DNA of 64,000 bases, from contig JAQSEB010000025.1 in the NCBI GenBank assembly GCA_030063045.1, positions 310,001 through 374,000 of the forward strand, written 5' to 3'. Positions 38,801 to 52,125 of the stretch are shown here, one piece after another. The DNA comes from Pratylenchus scribneri. Taxonomy: Eukaryota > Nematoda > Chromadorea > Rhabditida > Pratylenchidae. The position numbers were made by a program, and so were the translations under genes. The notes beneath the pieces were generated by a model that did no database searches, was not told the DNA's origin, and worked only from the letters and a program-made list of their open reading frames with translations. Position 1 is the first letter of the stretch. Each line of letters starts with the position of its first letter.

Positions 38801-41800
38801 AACAATTTAAAAAATTCAAAATCATTTACACTATGGTCATAAAATGTTTCTATCACTTCAATAACCTTATACACCCAATATATTATTTCAATATCCAAAT
38901 ATTCGAATATGGAAGAATTTAATTAATTCAATTTGACGTTCGCCCAGAGTAAATAGTGTGGAATAATATACAATTTAAAAAAATTCAAAATCATTGACAC
39001 TATGGTCATAAAATGTTTCTATCACTTCAATACCCCTATACCCCCCAATATATTAATTCAATATCCAAATATTCGAATATGGAAGAATTTAATTAATACA
39101 ATTTGACGTTCGCCTAGAGTAAATAGTGGGGAATAATAAACAATTTAAAAAATTCAAAATCATTGACACTATGGTCATAAAATGTTTCTATCAATTCCAT
39201 ACCCCTATACCCCCAATATATTATTTCAATATCCAAATATTCGAATATGGAAGAATTTAATTAATTGAATTTGACGTTCGCCCAGAGTAAATAGTGTGGA
39301 ATAATATACAATTTAAAAAAATTCAAAATCATTGACACTATGGTCATAAAATGTTTCTATCACTTCAATACCCCTATACCCCCCAATATATTATTTCAAT
39401 ATCCGAATATTCGAATATGGAAGAATTTAATTAATACAATTTGACGTTCGCCTAGAGTAAATAGTGTGGAATAATATACAATTTAAAAAAATCCAAAATC
39501 ACCGACACTATGGTCATAAAATGTTTCTATCACTTCAATACCCATATACCCCCCAATATATAATTTCAATATCCGAATATTCGAATAAGGAAGAATTTAA
39601 TTAATTGAATTTGACGTTCGCCTAGAGTAAATAGTGGGGAACAATATACTTTTTAAAAAAATCAAAAATCATTCAGTCTATGGCCATAAAATGTTTCTAT
39701 CACTTCAATACCCCTATATCCCCCAATATATTATTTCAATATCCAAATATTCGAATAAGGAAGAATTTAATTAATTGAATTTGACCTTCGCATAGAGTAA
39801 ATAGTGGGGAACAATATACTTTTTAAAAAAATCAAAAATCATTCATTCTATGGCCATAAAATGTTTCTATCACTTCAATACCCCTATATCCCCCAATATA
39901 TTATTTCAATATCCAAATATTCGAATAAGGAAGAATTTAATTAATTGAATTTGACCTTCGCATAGAGTAAATAGTGGGGAACAATATACTTTTTAAAAAA
40001 ATCAAAAATCATTCAGTCTATGGCCATAAAATGTTTCTATCAATTCAATACCCCTATACCCCCAACAAATACTTTCAATACCCAAATATACGAATAAGGA
40101 AGAATTTAATTAATTTAATTTGACCTTCGCATAGAGTAAATAGTGGGGAATAATATACTTTCTAAAAAAATCCAAAATCATTGATAATATGGTCATAAAA
40201 TGTTTCTATCACTTCAATACCCATATACCCCCCAATATATAATTTCAATATCCGAATATTCGAATAAGGAAGAATTTAATTAATTGAATTTGACGTTCGC
40301 CTAGAGTAAATAGTGGGGAACAATATACTTTTTAAAAAAATCAAAAATCATTCAGTCTATGGCCATAAAATGTTTCTATCACTTCAATACCCCTATATCC
40401 CCCAATATATTATTTCAATATCCAAATATTCGAATAAGGAAGAATTTAATTAATTGAATTTGACCTTCGCATAGAGTAAATAGTGGGGAACAATATACTT
40501 TTTAAAAAAATCAAAAATCATTCATTCTATGGCCATAAAATGTTTCTATCACTTCAATACCCATATACCCCCCAATATATAATTTCAATATCCGAATATT
40601 CGAATAAGGAAGAATTTAATTAATTGAATTTGACGTTCGCCTAGAGTAAATAGTGGGGAACAATATACTTTTTAAAAAAATCAAAAATCATTCAGTCTAT
40701 GGCCATAAAATGTTTCTATCACTTCAATACCCCTATATCCCCCAATATATTATTTCAATATCCAAATATTCGAATAAGGAAGAATTTAATTAATTGAATT
40801 TGACCTTCGCATAGAGTAAATAGTGGGGAACAATATACTTTTTAAAAAAATCAAAAATCATTCATTCTATGGCCATAAAATGTTTCTATCACTTCAATAC
40901 CCCTATATCCCCCAATATATTATTTCAATATCCAAATATTCGAATAAGGAAGAATTTAATTAATTGAATTTGACCTTCGCATAGAGTAAATAGTGGGGAA
41001 CAATATACTTTTTAAAAAAATCAAAAATCATTCAGTCTATGGCCATAAAATGTTTCTATCAATTCAATACCCCTATACCCCCAACAAATACTTTCAATAC
41101 CCAAATATACGAATAAGGAAGAATTTAATTAATTTAATTTGACCTTCGCATAGAGTAAATAGTGGGGAATAATATACTTTCTAAAAAAATCCAAAATCAT
41201 TGATAATATGGTCATAAAATGTTTCTATCACTTCAATACCCATATACACCCAATATATTATTTCAATATCCAAATATTCGAATAAGGAAGAATTTAATTA
41301 ATTGAATTTGACCTTCGCATAGAGTAAATAGTGGGGAACAATATACTTTTTAAAAAAATCAAAAATCATTCAGTCTATGGCCATAAAATGTTTCTATCAA
41401 TTCAATACCCCTATACCCCCAACAAATACTTTCAATACCCAAATATACGAATAAGGAAGAATTTAATTAATTTAATTTGACCTTCGCATAGAGTAAATAG
41501 TGGGGAATAATATACTTTCTAAAAAAATTCAAAATCATTGACACTATGGTCATAAAATGTTTCTATCAATTCCATACCCCTATACCCCCAATATATTATT
41601 TCAATATCCAAATATTCGAATATGGAAGAATTTAATTAATTCAATTTGACGTTCGCCCAGAGTAAATAGTGTGGAATAATATACAATTTAAAAAAATTCA
41701 AAATCATTGACACTATGGTCATAAAATGTTTCTATCACTTCAATACCCCTATACCCCCCAATATATTATTTCAATATCCGAATATTCGAATCTGGAAGAA

Positions 41801-42370
41801 TTTAATTAATACAATTTGACGTTCGCCTAGAGTAAATAGTGTGGAATAATATACAATTTAAAAAAATCCAAAATCACCGACACTATGGTCATAAAATGTT
41901 TCTATCACTTCAATACCCATATACCCCCCAATATATAATTTCAATATCCGAATATTCGAATAAGGAAGAATTTAATTAATTGAATTTGACGTTCGCCTAG
42001 AGTAAATAGTGGGGAAAAATATACTTTTTAAAAAAATCAAAAATCATTCAGTCTATGGCCATAAAATGTTTCTATCACTTCAATACCCCTATATCCCCCA
42101 ATATATTATTTCAATATCCAAATATTCGAATAAGGAAGAATTTAATTAATTGAATTTGACCTTCGCATAGAGTAAATAGTGGGGAACAATATACTTTTTA
42201 AAAAAATCAAAAATCATTCAGTCTATGGCCATAAAATGTTTCTATCACTTCAATACCCCTATATCCCCCAATATATTATTTCAATATCCAAATATTCGAA
42301 TAAGGAAGAATTTAATTAATTGAATTTGACCTTCGCATAGAGTAAATAGTGGGGAACAATATACTTTTTA
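32551..42370. repeat. 4,910-bp (29-monomer) tandem duplication in satellite
   Basis: Markers at 32551/37461, 34691/39601, 36171/41081 and the rare gaatctggaag at ~36876/41786 are all exactly 4,910 bp apart, and the sequence between matches almost base for base. The junction is at about 37450-37461. One seen difference is ggggaaaaat versus ggggaacaat at the unit end. Confidence 0.9.
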
Positions 42371-43110
42371 AAAAAATCAAAAATCATTCATTCTATGGCC
42401 ATAAAATGTTTCTATCACTTCAATACCCCTATATCCCCCAATATATTATTTCAATATCCAAATATTCGAATAAGGAAGAATTTAATTAATTGAATTTGAC
42501 CTTCGCATAGAGTAAATAGTGGGGAACAATATACTTTTTAAAAAAATCAAAAATCATTCAGTCTATGGCCATAAAATGTTTCTATCAATTCAATACCCCT
42601 ATACCCCCAACAAATACTTTCAATACCCAAATATACGAATAAGGAAGAATTTAATTAATTTAATTTGACCTTCGCATAGAGTAAATAGTGGGGAATAATA
42701 TACTTTCTAAAAAAATCCAAAATCATTGATAATATGGTCATAAAATGTTTCTATCACTTCAATACCCATATACACCCAATATATTATTTCAATATCCAAA
42801 TATTCGAATAAGGAAGAATTTAATTAATTGAATTTGACCTTCGCATAGAGTAAATAGTGGGGAACAATATACTTTTTAAAAAAATCAAAAATCATTCAGT
42901 CTATGGCCATAAAATGTTTCTATCAATTCAATACCCCTATACCCCCAACAAATACTTTCAATACCCAAATATACGAATAAGGAAGAATTTAATTAATTTA
43001 ATTTGACCTTCGCATAGAGTAAATAGTGGGGAATAATATACTTTCTAAAAAAATTCAAAATCATTGACACTATGGTCATAAAATGTTTCTATCAATTCCA
43101 TACCCCTATA
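41081..43110. repeat. 1,526-bp (9-monomer) duplication with class C monomers
   Basis: Class C markers at 41081 and 41419 recur at 42607 and 42945, both 1,526 bp later. This is a further, shorter duplication overlapping the end of the 4,910-bp copy. Confidence 0.7.
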
Positions 43111-46100
43111 CCCCCAATATATTATTTCAATATCCAAATATTCGAATATGGAAGAATTTAATTAAATCAATTTGACGTTCGCCCAGAGTAAATAGTGTGG
43201 AATAATATACAATTTAAAAAAATTCAAAATCATTGACACTATGGTCATAAAATGTTTCTATCAATTCAATACCCCTATACCCCCCAATATATTATTTCAA
43301 TATCCGAATATTCGAATATGGAAGAATTTAATTAATACAATTTGACGTTCGCCTAGAGTAAATAGTGTGGAATAATATACAATTTAAAAAAATCCAAAAT
43401 CACCGACACTATGGTCATAAAATGTTTCTATCACTTCAATACCCATATACCCCCCAATATATAATTTCAATATCCGAATATTCGAATAAGGAAGAATTTA
43501 ATTAATTGAATTTGACGTTCGCCTAGAGTAAATAGTGGGGAAAAATATACTTTTTAAAAAAATCAAAAATCATTCAGTCTATGGCCATAAAATGTTTCTA
43601 TCACTTCAATACCCCTATATCCCCCAATATATTATTTCAATATCCAAATATTCGAATAAGGAAGAATTTAATTAATTGAATTTGACCTTCGCATAGAGTA
43701 AATAGTGGGGAACAATATACTTTTTAAAAAAATCAAAAATCATTCATTCTATGGCCATAAAATGTTTCTATCACTTCAATACCCCTATATCCCCCAATAT
43801 ATTATTTCAATATCCAAATATTCGAATAAGGAAGAATTTAATTAATTGAATTTGACCTTCGCATAGAGTAAATAGTGAGGAACAATATACTTTTTAAAAA
43901 AATCAAAAATCATTCAGTCTATGGCCATAAAATGTTTCTATCACTTCAATACCCCTATATCCCCCAATATATTATTTCAATATCCAAATATTCGAATAAG
44001 GAAGAATTTAATTAATTGAATTTGACGTTCGCCTAGAGTAAATAGTGGGGAATAATATACAATTTAAAAAAATCCAAAATCATTCAGTCTATGGCCATAA
44101 AATGTTTCTATCACTTCAATACCCCTATACCCCCCAATATATTATTTCAATATCCGAATATTCGAATATGGAACAATTTAATTAATACAATTTGACGTTC
44201 GCCTAGAGTAAATAGTGGGGAATAATATACAATTTAAAAAAATCCAAAATCACCGACACTATGGTCATAAAATGTTTCTATCACTTCAATACCCATATAC
44301 CCCCCAATATATAATTTCAATATCCGAATATTCGAATATGGAAGAATTTAATTAATTCAATTTGACGTTCGCCTAGACTAAATAGTGGGGAATAATATAC
44401 AATTTAAAAAAATCCAAAATCACCGACACTATGGTCATAAAATGTTTCTATCACTTCAATACCCCTATACCCCCCAATATATTATTTCAATATCCGAATA
44501 TTCGAATATGGAAGAATTTAATTAATACAATTTGACGTTCGCCTAGACTAAATAGTGGGGAATAATATACAATTTAAAAAATCCAAAATCACCGACACTA
44601 TGGTCATAAAATGTTTCTATCACTTCAATACCCATATACCCCCCAATATATAATTTCAATATCCAAATATTCGAATAAGGAAGAATTTAATTAATTGAAT
44701 TTGACCTTCGCCTAGAGTAAATAGTGGGGAACAATATACTTTTTAAAAAAATCAAAAATCATTCAGTCTATGGCCATAAAATGTTTCTATCACTTCAATA
44801 CCCCTATATCCCCCAATATATTATTTCAATATCCAAATATTCGAATAAGGAAGAATTTAATTAATTGAATTTGACCTTCGCATAGACTAAATAGTGGGGA
44901 ATAATATACAATTTAAAAAATCCAAAATCACCGACACTATGGTCATAAAATGTTTCTATCACTTCAATACCCATATACCCCCCAATATATAATTTCAATA
45001 TCCGAATATTCGAATAAGGAAGAATTTAATTAATTGAATTTGACGTTCGCCTAGAGTAAATAGTGGGGAAAAATATACTTTTTAAAAAAATCAAAAATCA
45101 TTCAGTCTATGGCCATAAAATGTTTCTATCACTTCAATACCCCTATACCCCCCAATATATTATTTCAATATCCAAATATTCGAATAAGGAAGAATTTAAT
45201 TAATTGAATTTGACCTTCGCATAGAGTAAATAGTGGGGAACAATATACTTTTTAAAAAAATCAAAAATCATTCAGTCTATGGCCATAAAATGTTTCTATC
45301 ACTTCAATACCCCTATATCCCCCAATATATTATTTCAATATCCAAATATTCGAATAAGGAAGAATTTAATTAATTCAATTTGACGTTCGCCTAGACTAAA
45401 TAGTGGGGAATAATATACAATTTAAAAAATCCAAAATCACCGACACTATGGTCATAAAATGTTTCTATCACTTCAATACCCATATACCCCCCAATATATA
45501 ATTTCAATATCCAAATATTCGAATAAGGAAGAATTTAATTAGTTGAATTTGACCTTCGCCTAGAGTAAATAGTGGGGAACAATATACTTTTTAAAAAAAT
45601 CAAAAATCATTCAGTCTATGGCCATAAAATGTTTCTATCACTTCAATACCCCTATATCCCCCAATATATTATTTCAATATCCAAATATTCGAATAAGGAA
45701 GAATTTAATTAATTGAATTTGACCTTCGCATAGAGTAAATAGTGGGGAACAATATACTTTTTAAAAAAATCAAAAATCATTCATTCTATGGCCATAAAAT
45801 GTTTCTATCACTTCAATACCCCTATATCCCCCAATATATTATTTCAATATCCAAATATTCGAATAAGGAAGAATTTAATTAATTGAATTTGACCTTCGCA
45901 TAGAGTAAATAGTGGGGAACAATATACTTTTTAAAAAAATCAAAAATCATTCAGTCTATGGCCATAAAATGTTTCTATCAATTCAATACCCCTATACCCC
46001 CAACAAATACTTTCAATACCCAAATATACGAATAAGGAAGAATTTAATTAAATGAATTTGACGTTCGCCTAGAGTAAATAGTGGGGAACAATATACTTTT

Positions 46101-49100
46101 TAAAAAAATCAAAAATCATTCAGTCTATGGCCATAAAATGTTTCTATCAATTCAATACCCCTATACCCCCAACAAATACTTTCAATACCCAAATATACGA
46201 ATAAGGAAGAATTTAATTAATTTAATTTGACCTTCGCATAGAGTAAATAGTGGGGAACAATATACTTTTTAAAAAAATCAAAAATCATTCAGTCTATGGC
46301 CATAAAATGTTTCTATCACTTCAATACCCATATACCCCCCAATATATAATTTCAATATCCAAATATTCGAATAAGGAAGAATTTAATTAATTGAATTTGA
46401 CCTTCGCCTAGAGTAAATAGTGGGGAACAATATACTTTTTAAAAAAATCAAAAATCATTCAGTCTATGGCCATAAAATGTTTCTATAACTTCAATACCCC
46501 TATATCCCCCAATATATTATTTCAATATCCAAATATTCGAATAAGGAAGAATTTAATTAATTGAATTTGACCTTCGCCTAGAGTAAATAGTGGGGAACAA
46601 TATACTTTTTAAAAAAATCAAAAATCATTCAGTCTATGGCCATAAAATGTTTCTATCACTTCAATACCCATATACCCCCCAATATATAATTTCAATATCC
46701 AAATATTCGAATAAGGAAGAATTTAATTAATTGAATTTGACCTTCGCATAGAGTAAATAGTGGGGAACAATATACTTTTTAAAAAAATCAAAAATCATTC
46801 AGTCTATGGCCATAAAATGTTTCTATAACTTCAATACCCCTATATCCCCCAATATATTATTTCAATATCCAAATATTCGAATAAGGAAGAATTTAATTAA
46901 TTGAATTTGACCTTCGCATAGAGTAAATAGTGGGGAACAATATACTTTTTAAAAAAATCAAAAATCATTCAGTCTATGGCCATAAAATGTTTCTATCAAT
47001 TCAATACCCCTATACCCCCAACAAATACTTTCAATACCCAAATATACGAATAAGGAAGAATTTAATTAAATGAATTTGACGTTCGCCTAGAGTAAATAGT
47101 GGGGAACAATATACTTTTTAAAAAAATCAAAAATCATTCAGTCTATGGCCATAAAATGTTTCTATCAATTCCATACCCCTATACCCCCAATATATTATTT
47201 CAATATCCAAATATTCGAATATGGAAGAATTTAATTAATTTAATTTGACCTTCGCATAGAGTAAATAGTGGGGAATAATATACTTTCTAAAAAAAATCCA
47301 AAATCATTGATAATATGGTCATAAAATGTTTCTATCACTTCAATACCCATATACACCCAATATATTATTTCAATATCCAAATATTCGAATATGGAAGAAT
47401 TTAATTAATACAATTTGACGTTCGCCTAGAGTAAATAGTGTGGAATAATATACAATTTAAAAAAAATCCAAAATCACCGACACTATGGTCATAAAATGTT
47501 TCTATCACTTCAATACCCATATACCCCCCAATATATAATTTCAATATCCGAATATTCGAATAAGGAAGAATTTAATTAATTGAATTTGACGTTCGCCTAG
47601 AGTAAATAGTGGGGAACAATATACTTTTTAAAAAAATCAAAAATCATTCAGTCTATGGCCATAAAATGTTTCTATCACTTCAATACCCCTATATCCCCCA
47701 ATATATTATTTCAATATCCAAATATTCGAATAAGGAAGAATTTAATTAATTGAATTTGACCTTCGCATAGAGTAAATAGTGGGGAACAATATACTTTTTA
47801 AAAAAATCAAAAATCATTCAGTCTATGGCCATAAAATGTTTCTATCACTTCAATACCCCTATATCCCCCAATATATTATTTCAATATCCAAATATTCGAA
47901 TAAGGAAGAATTTAATTAATTGAATTTGACGTTCGCCTAGAGTAAATAGTGGGGAATAATATACAATTTAAAAAAATCCAAAATCATTCAGTCTATGGCC
48001 ATAAAATGTTTCTATCACTTCAATACCCCTATACCCCCCAATATATTATTTCAATATCCGAATATTCGAATATGGAAGAATTTAATTAATTCAATTTGAC
48101 GTTCGCCTAGACTAAATAGTGGGGAATAATATACAATTTAAAAAAATCAAAAATCACCGACACTATGGTCATAAAATGTTTCTATCACTTCAATACCCAT
48201 ATACCCCCCAATATATAATTTCAATATCCGAATATATGAATATGGAAGAATTTAATTAATACAATTTGACGTTCGCCTAGAGTAAATAGTGGGGAATAAT
48301 ATACAATTTAAAAAAATCCAAAATCATTCAGTCTATGGCCATAAAATGTTTCGATCACTTCAATACCCCTATACTCTCCAATATATTATTTCAATATCCG
48401 AATATATGAATATGGAAGAATTTAATTAATACAATTTGACGTTCGCCTAGAGTAAATAGTGGGGAATAATATACAATTTAAAAAAATCCAAAATCATTCA
48501 GTCTATGGCCATAAAATGTTTCGATCACTTCAATACCCCTATACTCTCCAATATATTATTTCAATATCCGAATATATGAATATGGAAGAATTTAATTAAT
48601 ACAATTTGACGTTCGCCTAGAGTAAATAGTGGGGAATAATATACAATTTAAAAAAATCCAAATTCATTCAGACTATGGTCATAAAATGTTTCTATCACTT
48701 CAATACCAATATACACCCAATATATTATTTCAATATCCAAATATTCGAATAAGGAAGAATTTAATTAATTCAATTTGACGTTCGCCTAGACTAAATAGTG
48801 GGGAATAATATACAATTTAAAAAAATCCAAAATCACCGACACTATGGTCATAAAATATTTCTATCACTTCAATACCCCTATACCCCCCAATATATTATTT
48901 CAATATCCGAATATTCGAACATGGAAGAATTTAATTAATACAATTTGACGTTCGCCTAGAGTAAATAGTGGGGAATAATATACAATTTAAAAAAATCCAA
49001 AATCATTCAGTCTATGGCCATAAAATGTTTCGATCACTTCAATACCCCTATACTCTCCAATATATTATTTCAATATCCAAATATTCGAATAAGGAAGAAT

Positions 49101-49826
49101 TTAATTAATTCAATTTGACGTTCGCCCAGAGTAAATAGTGTGGAATAATATACAATTTAAAAAAATCCAAAATCACCGACACTATGGTCATAAAATGTTT
49201 CTATCACTTCAATACCCCTATACCCCCCAATATATTATTTCAATATCCAAATATTCGAATAAGGAAGAATTTAATTAATTCAATTTGACGTTCGCCTAGA
49301 CTAAATAGTGGGGAATAATATACAATTTAAAAAAATCCAAAATCATTCAGACTATGGTCATAAAATGTTTCTATCACTTCAATAACCTTATACACCCAAT
49401 ATATTATTTCAATATCCGAATATTCGAATATGGAAGAATTTAATTAATTCAATTTGACGTTCGCCTAGAGTAAATAGTGGGGAATAATATTGAATTTAAA
49501 AAAAATTCAAAATCATTGATACTATGGTCATAAAATTTTTCTATCACTTCAATACCCCTATACCCCCCAATATATTATTTCAATATCCAAATATTCGAAT
49601 AAGGAAGAATTTAATTAATTCAATTTGACGTTCGCCTAGACTAAATAGTGGGGAATAATATACAATTTAAAAAAATCCAAAATCACCGACACTATGGTCA
49701 TAAAATGTTTCTATCACTTCAATACCCATATACCCCCCAATATATAATTTCAATATCCGAATATTCGAATAAGGAAGAATTTAATTAATTGAATTTGACA
49801 TTCGCCTAGAGTAAATAGTGGGGAGT

Positions 49827-50361
49827 AGTATAAACGAAGTTCTGGCTCACCCCCCATTCTGAACATGACCAAAATGACTCAGATCATTTTTGAAAATCCC
49901 AAAGGTTTTGACTACTCACCGGTCCATGATGACCAAAAAAAACTTTAACAATCTATGAAAAGGCCAAAATTATTGATTATATTTTTCTGAGCAGGATTGG
50001 TCAAAATTTCTCAGAAAATTTTTGAAAAGTCGAAAGCCTCAAACAGACCATTAGAAAGCCCAAAGAAAATGGCTACTTTTTCTATTACTCCCACTCCGGA
50101 TTTTTCAAGAAAAGTCTCAAATCTTTTGAAAACCTAAAGGTCTTTTTGCCCCCCCCCCCCATGAAAGAGCAAGAAGGTTACAATTATTTTTTAAAAAATA
50201 ATAGGAGGTACTTTTTGCCCCCCCCCCCCCATGAAAGAGCAAGAAGGTTACAATTATTTTTTAAAGCCCAAAAATTTGGCCAAAATTAAACCGAAATTTT
50301 TGAAAGTTAAAAAAGAATTCATTCATTTAATATTTTAACAAAAATTCAATCCATTTCATCT
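49827..50361. other. Spacer with a tandem 71-bp poly-C duplication
   Basis: Two copies of a ~55-bp block (long C run followed by catgaaagagcaagaaggtt) start at about 50140 and 50211. The preceding 300 bp have loose repeats of a tttttgaaaa-type segment. No gene. Confidence 0.6.
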
Positions 50362-51430
50362 TTATTTTTTGTGATTGTGTTCTCCTCGGGTATACAAGCA
50401 TGCATTATCTTTCAGATAAATTCCTTTGAATTTGCATTCCACTCCGTTCTTCCCTTTCTTTCGGCATCGCAAATTCAGTGTACTGTGATTTACCAATGTT
50501 AATTTTAAGTCATAATTTGCGCGAATTTTCTCAAGTTGAAAATTTTTGTCCATTTCCTCTTGAAATTTCCAAATTTTGCCGAAAATGTCAACATAATCAT
50601 CGCCAACATTTTGTGGCGATTTCTGTAAAAATTGAATAAATTATGAAAATTATTTTTTCGGCTTTTTTGACAAAAAATTATTGTTGACTTCTAAAAAATC
50701 AGAAACCAGTTTTAGACCCTAAAACCTTATACTATTTTGTATAATTCATCAGGACGCGTCGATTGATATATAATTTGTCAAGTTAAGGTTAAATTTAAAT
50801 TTTTGAATCGTGTAACCATCAAATGGTTTAAACGATTTTATACCCTTTGATTTTGACCAAACAATGACAAAATATTTACCAATATAAATGTGTCTCGATG
50901 AGATCTAAAAATGTTATAAGGTTTTTAGTATCTAAAAGTCAAAAAAGGTTTTGCGCCATCTAAAACAGTTTTCCAAGTCAAAAAAGGTTATGCGCCAAAA
51001 AAAAGTAACCATTAATTTTCCTCTTTAAAAATCTTTCATCAAGTTTCCATTAAAGGAAATTAAATGCTTACCTTTTTGCGAATATTTTCCATTCCATGAT
51101 TATGTTCATTTCGTGTGTAAACAATTGAAAATGACTTCAAAAAAACCGCTTTGAATTGGCATTCTTTGATAGGGCAATGGAATTGTCGAGTCAATTTTTT
51201 CTCCATTCCAACAATCATTTCACCCATTTTGTTTTGGCACCATTCCTTCAAATGTTTTTCATCCCGAATTTTGCATTCGAATTTCCAGCATTTTCCCGTA
51301 TTATCCATGAAGTCGGGTTCGTCTTCATCCTCCTCTTCTGTATAATCATCTGCTAAAATAATATTAAATATTCTCAATTAATTTATTTTTAATTTTTACC
51401 ATCATTATAGCGGCCAATTTCCAAACTCAT
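50362..51430 (-). CDS. Small protein with two FLYWCH/WRKY-GCM-like zinc-finger modules
   Basis: Three exons on the minus strand: 51430-51400 (ATG), 51352-51072, 50622-50362 (TAA); phases 1 and 0 match, first intron 47 bp, second 449 bp. The product is 190 aa. After a short acidic stretch (EEEDEDEPD) come two homologous modules, one per exon, each with DxxxxxxGKxWKF, then Cys-X4-Cys or Cys-X9-Cys, then X18-His-X-His ending YTR(N/G)EHNH. The C-C-H-x-H spacing with a preceding Trp matches the FLYWCH/WRKY-GCM1 zinc-binding superfamily, often found in DNA-binding proteins and MULE-type transposase relatives. There is no transposase domain here, so a regulator or domesticated transposon end are both possible. 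The long intron carries a foldback-element relic. Confidence 0.65.
50665..51005. mobile_element. Foldback element relic, same family as 9.2-kb MITE
   Basis: Arms share gttgacttctaaaaaatca, aggacgcgtcgattgatata and their complements (atgtgtctcgatgagatcta). The right end, complement ggttacttttttt, matches the left end of the 9.2-kb element. More diverged than that copy; edges approximate. Confidence 0.6.
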
Positions 51431-51477
51431 TTTCTCAAATCCCTCGAAAAATTTTGAAATCTAGAATATAAAATAAA

Positions 51478-52125
51478 TTGAATTTTAACGCATTGGCGAA
51501 CATTTTCCGGAATGGTAAAATATATTTTTTTGAATATTATTCTTATTTTGGAAAAGGGAAACAAACGCATTTTGCCGATATTTTGGTAAATATTTTTTGG
51601 AAAAGGGAAACGCATTTTGCCGATATTTTTAGTGAATATTTTTTGGAAAAGTAAACGCATTTTGCCGATATTTTTAGTGAATATTTTTTTGGAAAAGGAA
51701 ACGCATTTTGCCGATATTTTGGTGAATATTTTTTTGGAAAAGGGAAACGCATTTTGCCGATATTTTTAGTGAATATTTTTAGAAAATTGAAAGTTGGCGA
51801 ACATTTTCCGGAATGGAAAAATTTATTTTGGTAAATATAATTTAGAAAAAGGAAATGCATTTTGGTGAACATATTCCGGAATGAAAAATTTATTTTGGTG
51901 AATATTATTTTAGAAAAGGTAAACGCATTTTGGCAACATTTTCCGGAATGAAAATTTATTTTGGTTAATATTATTTTGGAAACGCATTTTTGGTTAACAT
52001 TTTCCGAAATGGAAAAATATATTATGATTAATATAATTTTGGAAAAGAAACGCATTTCGGCGAATATTTTCCGGAATGGAAAAATATATTTTGGTGAATA
52101 TTTTTTGGAAAAGGGAAAAGTATTT
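51478..52125. repeat. Minisatellite of 45-bp and ~68-bp units
   Basis: About five 45-bp units (cgcattttgccgatatttt, tttttggaaaagggaaa) are followed by about five longer units with gaacattttccggaatgg. Related in sequence to the 36-bp minisatellite at 14.7 kb (shared ggcgaacatttt). Long open frames across it are repeat artefacts. Confidence 0.85.

Larger units (their letters stand above)
24597..49826. repeat. ~170-bp satellite DNA array, about 148 copies
   Basis: Uninterrupted head-to-tail array. Monomers are 168-173 bp and share cataaaatgtttctatcac, ccaatatattatttcaatat, aaggaagaatttaatta and gacgttcgcctag. At least three variant classes exist: A (cagtctatggcc, atatccccc, gaccttcgcatag), B (gacactatggtc, ttccatacccc, gaatatgg) and C (caacaaatactttcaatacc, aaatatacg). 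The period is not a multiple of three and no frame stays open, so it is non-coding. The left edge runs into gene-fragment DNA at 24597; the right edge breaks within a monomer at about 49826. Similar-sized satellites are known from root-knot nematodes; identity with any named family was not tested. Confidence 0.97.

Noticed and set aside
24597..49826. CRISPR-like regular repeat array
   Set aside because: Monomers are contiguous ~170-bp satellite copies with no unique spacers, in a eukaryotic genome.
51543..52055. 170-codon open frame on the minus strand
   Set aside because: It is the translation of the 45/68-bp minisatellite and has no non-repetitive protein features.
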